From: Dendrocalamus latiflorus
Lineage: Eukaryota > Streptophyta > Magnoliopsida > Poales > Poaceae
NCBI GenBank assembly: GCA_017311315.1
Contig: CM029654.1
Coordinates: 22,341,879-22,405,878 of the forward strand
Direction of reading: 5' to 3'
Length of the DNA: 64,000 bases
Shown: positions 60,190 to 64,000 of the stretch, piece after piece
Position numbering within the stretch: the stretch's first letter is position 1
Layout of the letters: the number at the start of each line of letters is the position of its first letter
Position numbers and translations under genes: made by a program
Notes under the pieces: model-generated
What the model saw: the letters and a program-made list of their open reading frames with translations, nothing else
Told to the model about the DNA's origin: nothing
Database searches by the model: none

Positions 60190-61247
60190 TGATGTGACCA
60201 CGCCACAAACACACACGACCATAGTGTCCAATATCAAGATTGAACTAAAGGTGAATTCGTTTGTTCAGCTTCAATATATTTTAAATGAGAATATGATGCT
60301 ACCTAATGATGAAAATATATATTTTGGCAGAACCACATCACTTTTACACCAATTCAAGCAAGAGTTCAAGTTGGACACGTTTTGGAATCCAATTCGGCCT
60401 CCAGATCAATTCGGATTCAGCTTGACAGGCCCAAATTCAAATGAGCATAACTTTCACATATGAAGTCCGTTTGAGGTCCACGAGTACTTGATGGAAAGCT
60501 TATCAAGTATAATTTCTAAAGGATTCAACCCCATCTTCAAATTCTATCCGAGCCGGCCGCAATCATGAAAAGAGTCCGTGTTGAACACGTACTGGAATCG
60601 GATTCGGACTGCTGTAATGGTGCAAGTTTAAACGGACATAACTTTCTCATACGGACTCCGTTTGGGATGTTCTTGTACTTCATGGAAAGCTTATGAAGTC
60701 TAATTTCCAATGGATCTAACCTCATCTTCAAATTCTGTCTGAGCCGGCCGCAATTATCAAAAGAGTCCACGTTGGTTTCTGGCTCCGAGTCAAAAAAGGT
60801 GCTGCGCCACCACCACTTGGGCTCATGTGCCTTGTAACCCTAGGGGGTTGTTCTCTCTATATAAGAGCCGCCGTCTCCTCAGCTAGGACTGGGATTTCAT
60901 TGAGTTTAGGTTTAGCTATTATGCAAACTTCTGTTCTTCAGTTGTGTCGGACGACCACCTGTCAAGACAGCCTTTGGAATCCCACCTTTTGATCTCAATT
61001 TATATATTTGCAATTTCAGATTGCTTGTTATCTTGTTCTTGCGTGTTCTTCGATTGCATGCAGGAATAGACCTTCGTGGTCAGGTCAACCGCGTTCTTGG
61101 CACGGTTGATAACATCTTGGGGTGTGGTTCAGCGATTGCTAAGGCGCAAGCGACGTTGTTCGGTTGTAGTCGGATCGCAAGGGTCACCTCCACCAAAATC
61201 GATAGTTATCATCCTATCGGAAAATCGGGGCACCATCGCCTCATCAG
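60190..61247 (+). repeat. 5' LTR, 1058 bp
   Basis: The first ~590 bp contain an imperfect ~200-bp tandem duplication (shared CATGGAAAGCTTAT / GAGCCGGCCGCAAT). The last ~470 bp contain TCTCTCTATATAAGAGCC (promoter-like TATA at about 60855) and match 62864-63339. Confidence 0.8.
60848..60866 (+). promoter_or_regulatory. LTR TATA box (and its copy at about 62938-62956)
   Basis: CTCTCTATATAAGAGCC is kept in both LTR copies; an A-rich to C-rich start region follows. Typical plant LTR core promoter spacing. Confidence 0.6.
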
Positions 61248-62315
61248 TTGGTTTCAGAGCTTCAGTTGACCGGTACGAATTTTTTGTATCCCTAGTTAGT
61301 AGATTGATTTTTATTTCCCATAGTCCAGAAAAATTGCCCCACAAAAAGAGTTAATTTCCGCTGTCCAAACCCCGTTGTGCCTTTCAATCTGTTAGTTTTG
61401 GTTTGCTAAAGTGAATTTGTGTCCGTTTTAGCTTTGTCTAGTTGCTGGTCATATCCTTGATTCCATAAAAAAAAATCCAAACAAAAAAATCCCCACCCCA
61501 AACCCTAATTCCAATTCGGCTGATTTTTCCTTCCTCTGCAGCCGCCACCAAAAACACCATAACTTTTGATTCCAATCTTATTTTTGAGTTAAACCACCGC
61601 CATTAGATTCAAAACTTCATTTTCCATATATCTGTAAAATTTCACGTCATTCCAGTAAGGCAGCTAAGAGATATCTGCGGTGGAAGTTGACCTAAAATTC
61701 CAGATTGAATCTGCAACAGTCGGCACTTGTGAATTTTGTGTGAATGTTTTGGTCGGTTTCCAGAACTTGGCCCCAAAACAAAAGTTGTATAAAAATCCGT
61801 CATAAAACGGAGAAAAAAAGAATCATTGAAAAAAAGGCAACTGACAAAAAGTTACGGCCGAAATACCGACGTGCTGTCCAGTGGACAGAAATCTTCAGTT
61901 TTCAAGTTTTAGATCAATCCTTGTGTTCTTCAATTCTAGATTGCATTCGATTGAATTATCTTATATTTACCACTCTCATACATTGCCATACACTTATTTT
62001 AGCCATCTTCCATCTTTGGTTGATCAGCAATATAGGCTAAGTGCTAGATACGAACTATAATTCAATTCTGTGCAATTTCTGAAATTAATTGATTGTTTTC
62101 CTTTGCTACAAAATACATAGCCTATCCAAGCTCCACTTTTCTACTAACCGAACAGGTCTCGCTGTACCTTGCAATCGCTTTACTCATCACTTGAGTTAGA
62201 TTTATCACGAACCAGCCACTGGTTGCACCACCTGTTTGCTTTGGTAAGAACTCGTAAGAATTTGGTAAGAGCTTGAGAGATGTGTGACTTGATTTGATCC
62301 TCCATATCCTAATAG

Positions 62316-62930
62316 TTGATAGGAACATTTATTTGTGATTTGTTTCCTTGTTCTCTACTAACAATGACAGACTTTGGAAAATGGGTAGATTATGATGTCA
62401 TCGCGGGCAGATTTGAGCTCGAAGAGAAACAACTACCGGTATATATCTTGCCACTCACCGCTGAGAGTACGTCGTCGGACTACTTCTTGTGGGTTACTAT
62501 GTTGGATAGCTACTTTGAAAGACAGGATCTTGATCCTGTTGAGAAGATGAGCATGGCAAGGACGGCACTGATTGGTGATGTTCAACATTGGTGGTCAAAT
62601 CTCGATTTCCACTATATATACACATGGGAGCAGATGAAAAAGAAATTGCGACATCGTTTTGTACCTCCAGCACCCACGGTCACAAGCGAGGTGCAACCTG
62701 AGGTAACTGAAAATGTTGATATTGTTTTGGTTCCTACTCCATCTACAGATACCACCGAGATACTTGAAGAGGTGAAGGATGATCTGGTGCATCTTATGCC
62801 ATTAGTGGAGAAGTTTGAGGTACCTACAATATCTGATGATGACGATAATGACAAAGGTACTGATTTGGTTTCTGAGTCCGAGTCAAAAAAGGTGCTGCGC
62901 CACCACCACTTGGGCCCATGTGCCTTGTAA
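62316..62930 (+). CDS. Gag-like protein, fused at its end to LTR sequence
   Basis: Probable start is MTDFGKWVDYDVIAGRFELE at 62364. The LTAESTSSDYFLWVTMLDSY and QHWWSNLDFHYIYTWEQMKK motifs resemble the Retrotrans_gag fold (aromatic-rich helices, WEQMKKKLRHRF). The tail is acidic. From about 62864 the reading frame runs into the truncated 3' LTR, adding ~20 unrelated residues before the stop. Normal gag C-terminus and all of pol are absent. Confidence 0.62.
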   Translation: MIGTFICDLFPCSLLTMTDFGKWVDYDVIAGRFELEEKQLPVYILPLTAESTSSDYFLWVTMLDSYFERQDLDPVEKMSMARTALIGDVQHWWSNLDFHYIYTWEQMKKKLRHRFVPPAPTVTSEVQPEVTENVDIVLVPTPSTDTTEILEEVKDDLVHLMPLVEKFEVPTISDDDDNDKGTDLVSESESKKVLRHHHLGPCAL

Positions 62931-63339
62931 CCCTAGGGGGTTGTTCTCTCTATATAAGAGCCACCGTCTCCTCAGCTAGGACTGAGATTTCGTTGAGTTT
63001 AGGTTTAGCTATTATGCAAACTTCTGTTCTTCAGTTGTGTCGGACGACCACCTGTCAAGACAGCCTTTGGAATCCCACCTTTTGATCTCAATTTATATAT
63101 TTGCAATTTCAGATTGCTTGTTATCTTGTCTTGCGTGTTCTTCGATTGCATGCAGGAATAGACCTTCGTGGTCAGGTCAACCGCGTTTTTGGCACGGTTG
63201 ATAACATCTTGGGGTGTGGTTCAGCGATTGCTAAGGCGCAAGCGACGTCGTTCGGTTGTAGTCGGATTGCAAGGGTCACCTCCACCAAAATCGATAGTTA
63301 TCATCCTATCGGAAGATCGGGGCACCATCGCCTCATCAG
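62864..63339 (+). repeat. Partial 3' LTR
   Basis: Matches the last ~475 bp of the 5' LTR. The join lies within TTGGTTTCTG, a 10-bp sequence shared by internal region and LTR, which points to deletion by microhomology. Confidence 0.8.
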
Positions 63340-63424
63340 TGTAGGCCTATGGTGTGTGATGGTCGTCTTGGCGCAATAATCGGTGGGAATATGTCAGTGG
63401 GATAAGAGAGATTGCCTGATAACT

Positions 63425-63490
63425 GTGCATTGTTGTTGTTGTTGTTATTGTTACTATTACTATTACTACTACTCTTATTACTGTTGTTCA
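63425..63490 (+). repeat. TTG/TTA/CTA microsatellite
   Basis: Trinucleotide run of (TTG)n drifting to (TTA)n and (CTA)n. It gives the long poly-Leu ORF here, which is not a gene. Confidence 0.85.
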
Positions 63491-64000
63491 TCTTCCTCTA
63501 TACTCCAGTTGTTCTCCTTCATCAGTTCCTCCATATTCTTCCATCATGTCTTCTTCCTCTAGACTCACTATTGTTGTTCTTCCTCCATAATCGTCCACAA
63601 CGTATGCCCCATATTCATAAAATAGCTCCTTGCAAATCAAACATTGCACTGATGTACACCTTTTTAACATGCCTCTCTATAGGCAAATTTTAAACCTTAG
63701 CACCTTTCCGCCTGAAACATTGTTGGTTGCAGTAGCAACCATGTGTGATGGATTTCTGTGATATGCGAGATCTTAAATTTGAATGCTTGCAATGCCTTGT
63801 ATGGGTGTGTTTGACTAGTACCTTGATTTGACTGGGCTACTACTACCATGGCAGACATAGTTCTGGGAGGACATCACAGGGAATGTTTGTTTTGATAGCT
63901 GAATAGTTAGAGTAGTAACATTATGTGATCTGTGAGAGGTTCAATTTGCAGATTAGTGTGTCAACTTTGTCGATCATATTCCATCTAGAAATCTTGTACC
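63491..64000. other. Right edge, nothing recognised
   Basis: AT-rich DNA without a coding or RNA signal on either strand. Confidence 0.4.

Larger units (their letters stand above)
60190..63339 (+). mobile_element. Non-autonomous LTR retrotransposon with gag-like ORF, 3' LTR truncated
   Basis: The left LTR 60190-61247 (TGATGTGACC...CTCATCAG) is followed by TTGGTTTCAGAGC, a variant of the TGGTATCAGAGC primer-binding site. The right LTR copy is partial, about 62864-63339. The element is flanked by TGTAGGCCTAT at 60179-60189 and 63340-63350, 11 bp and so longer than the normal 4-6 bp. Inside is one gag-like ORF and no pol. Confidence 0.78.

Noticed and set aside
1..64000. tRNA, rRNA or snRNA genes
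   Set aside because: No cloverleaf with A/B boxes or rRNA core sequence was recognised by eye; a covariance-model scan would be needed to exclude small RNAs.

Overview
The window is nuclear DNA from a plant, almost certainly a grass and most likely rice or a close Oryza relative. It carries a plant class II formin with short exons and GT-AG introns, surrounded by nested LTR retrotransposons, LINEs, hAT and Mutator-type elements and MITEs. There is no bacterial, organellar or viral coding content, and I recognised no rRNA or tRNA gene. The organism is an inference from family resemblance, not from a database match.

The main result is one very large host gene on the minus strand. I rebuilt it by hand as 19 exons running from the ATG at 46451 down to the TGA at 950-952. 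The exons sum to 4314 nt (1437 codons plus stop), every junction is GT-AG and phase is kept throughout. The order is a PTEN-like phosphatase domain and C2 domain (exons 1-3), a Ser-rich linker (exons 4-5), a proline-rich FH1 (exons 5-6), the actin-nucleating FH2 domain (end of exon 6 to exon 18) and a charged coiled-coil tail (exon 19). It belongs to the OsFH3/OsFH12 type by my memory of that family. About 41 kb of the 45.5-kb gene is intron, mostly inflated by transposons: intron 7 is 16.3 kb, intron 10 is 9.05 kb and intron 14 is 7.0 kb.

Layout. 1-0.95 kb: possible tail of a plus-strand gene converging on the formin 3' UTR. 0.95-4.5 kb: formin exons 19-15, with a Mutator-type MITE (9-bp target duplication) and a hAT element (8-bp duplication) in introns. 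4.5-11.5 kb: intron 14, with a Copia element inside a hAT-like element inside a fold-back element. 11.5-14.3 kb: exons 14-11. 14.3-23.4 kb: intron 10, with a short-LTR Copia and a 5'-truncated LINE inside older LTR-like sequence. 23.4-24.0 kb: exons 10-8. 24.0-40.3 kb: intron 7, with a LINE remnant broken by a 14.3-kb gag-protease element that has 245-247-bp LTRs and no reverse transcriptase. That element contains long tandem arrays, a C-rich hAT element, a 1.8-kb tandem duplication and a complete Copia insertion. 40.3-46.45 kb: exons 7-1. 46.5-64 kb: promoter side and intergenic DNA holding MITEs, LTR-like sequence, a Copia gag remnant, a dead FAR1/MULE-transposase-like gene split by a grass repeat, and an LTR element with a gag-like ORF.

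The exons show no frame break, so the gene looks functional despite its load. The transposon genes are nearly all broken. The most unusual structure is the gag-protease element with tandem arrays in the place of pol (25.8-40.1 kb).
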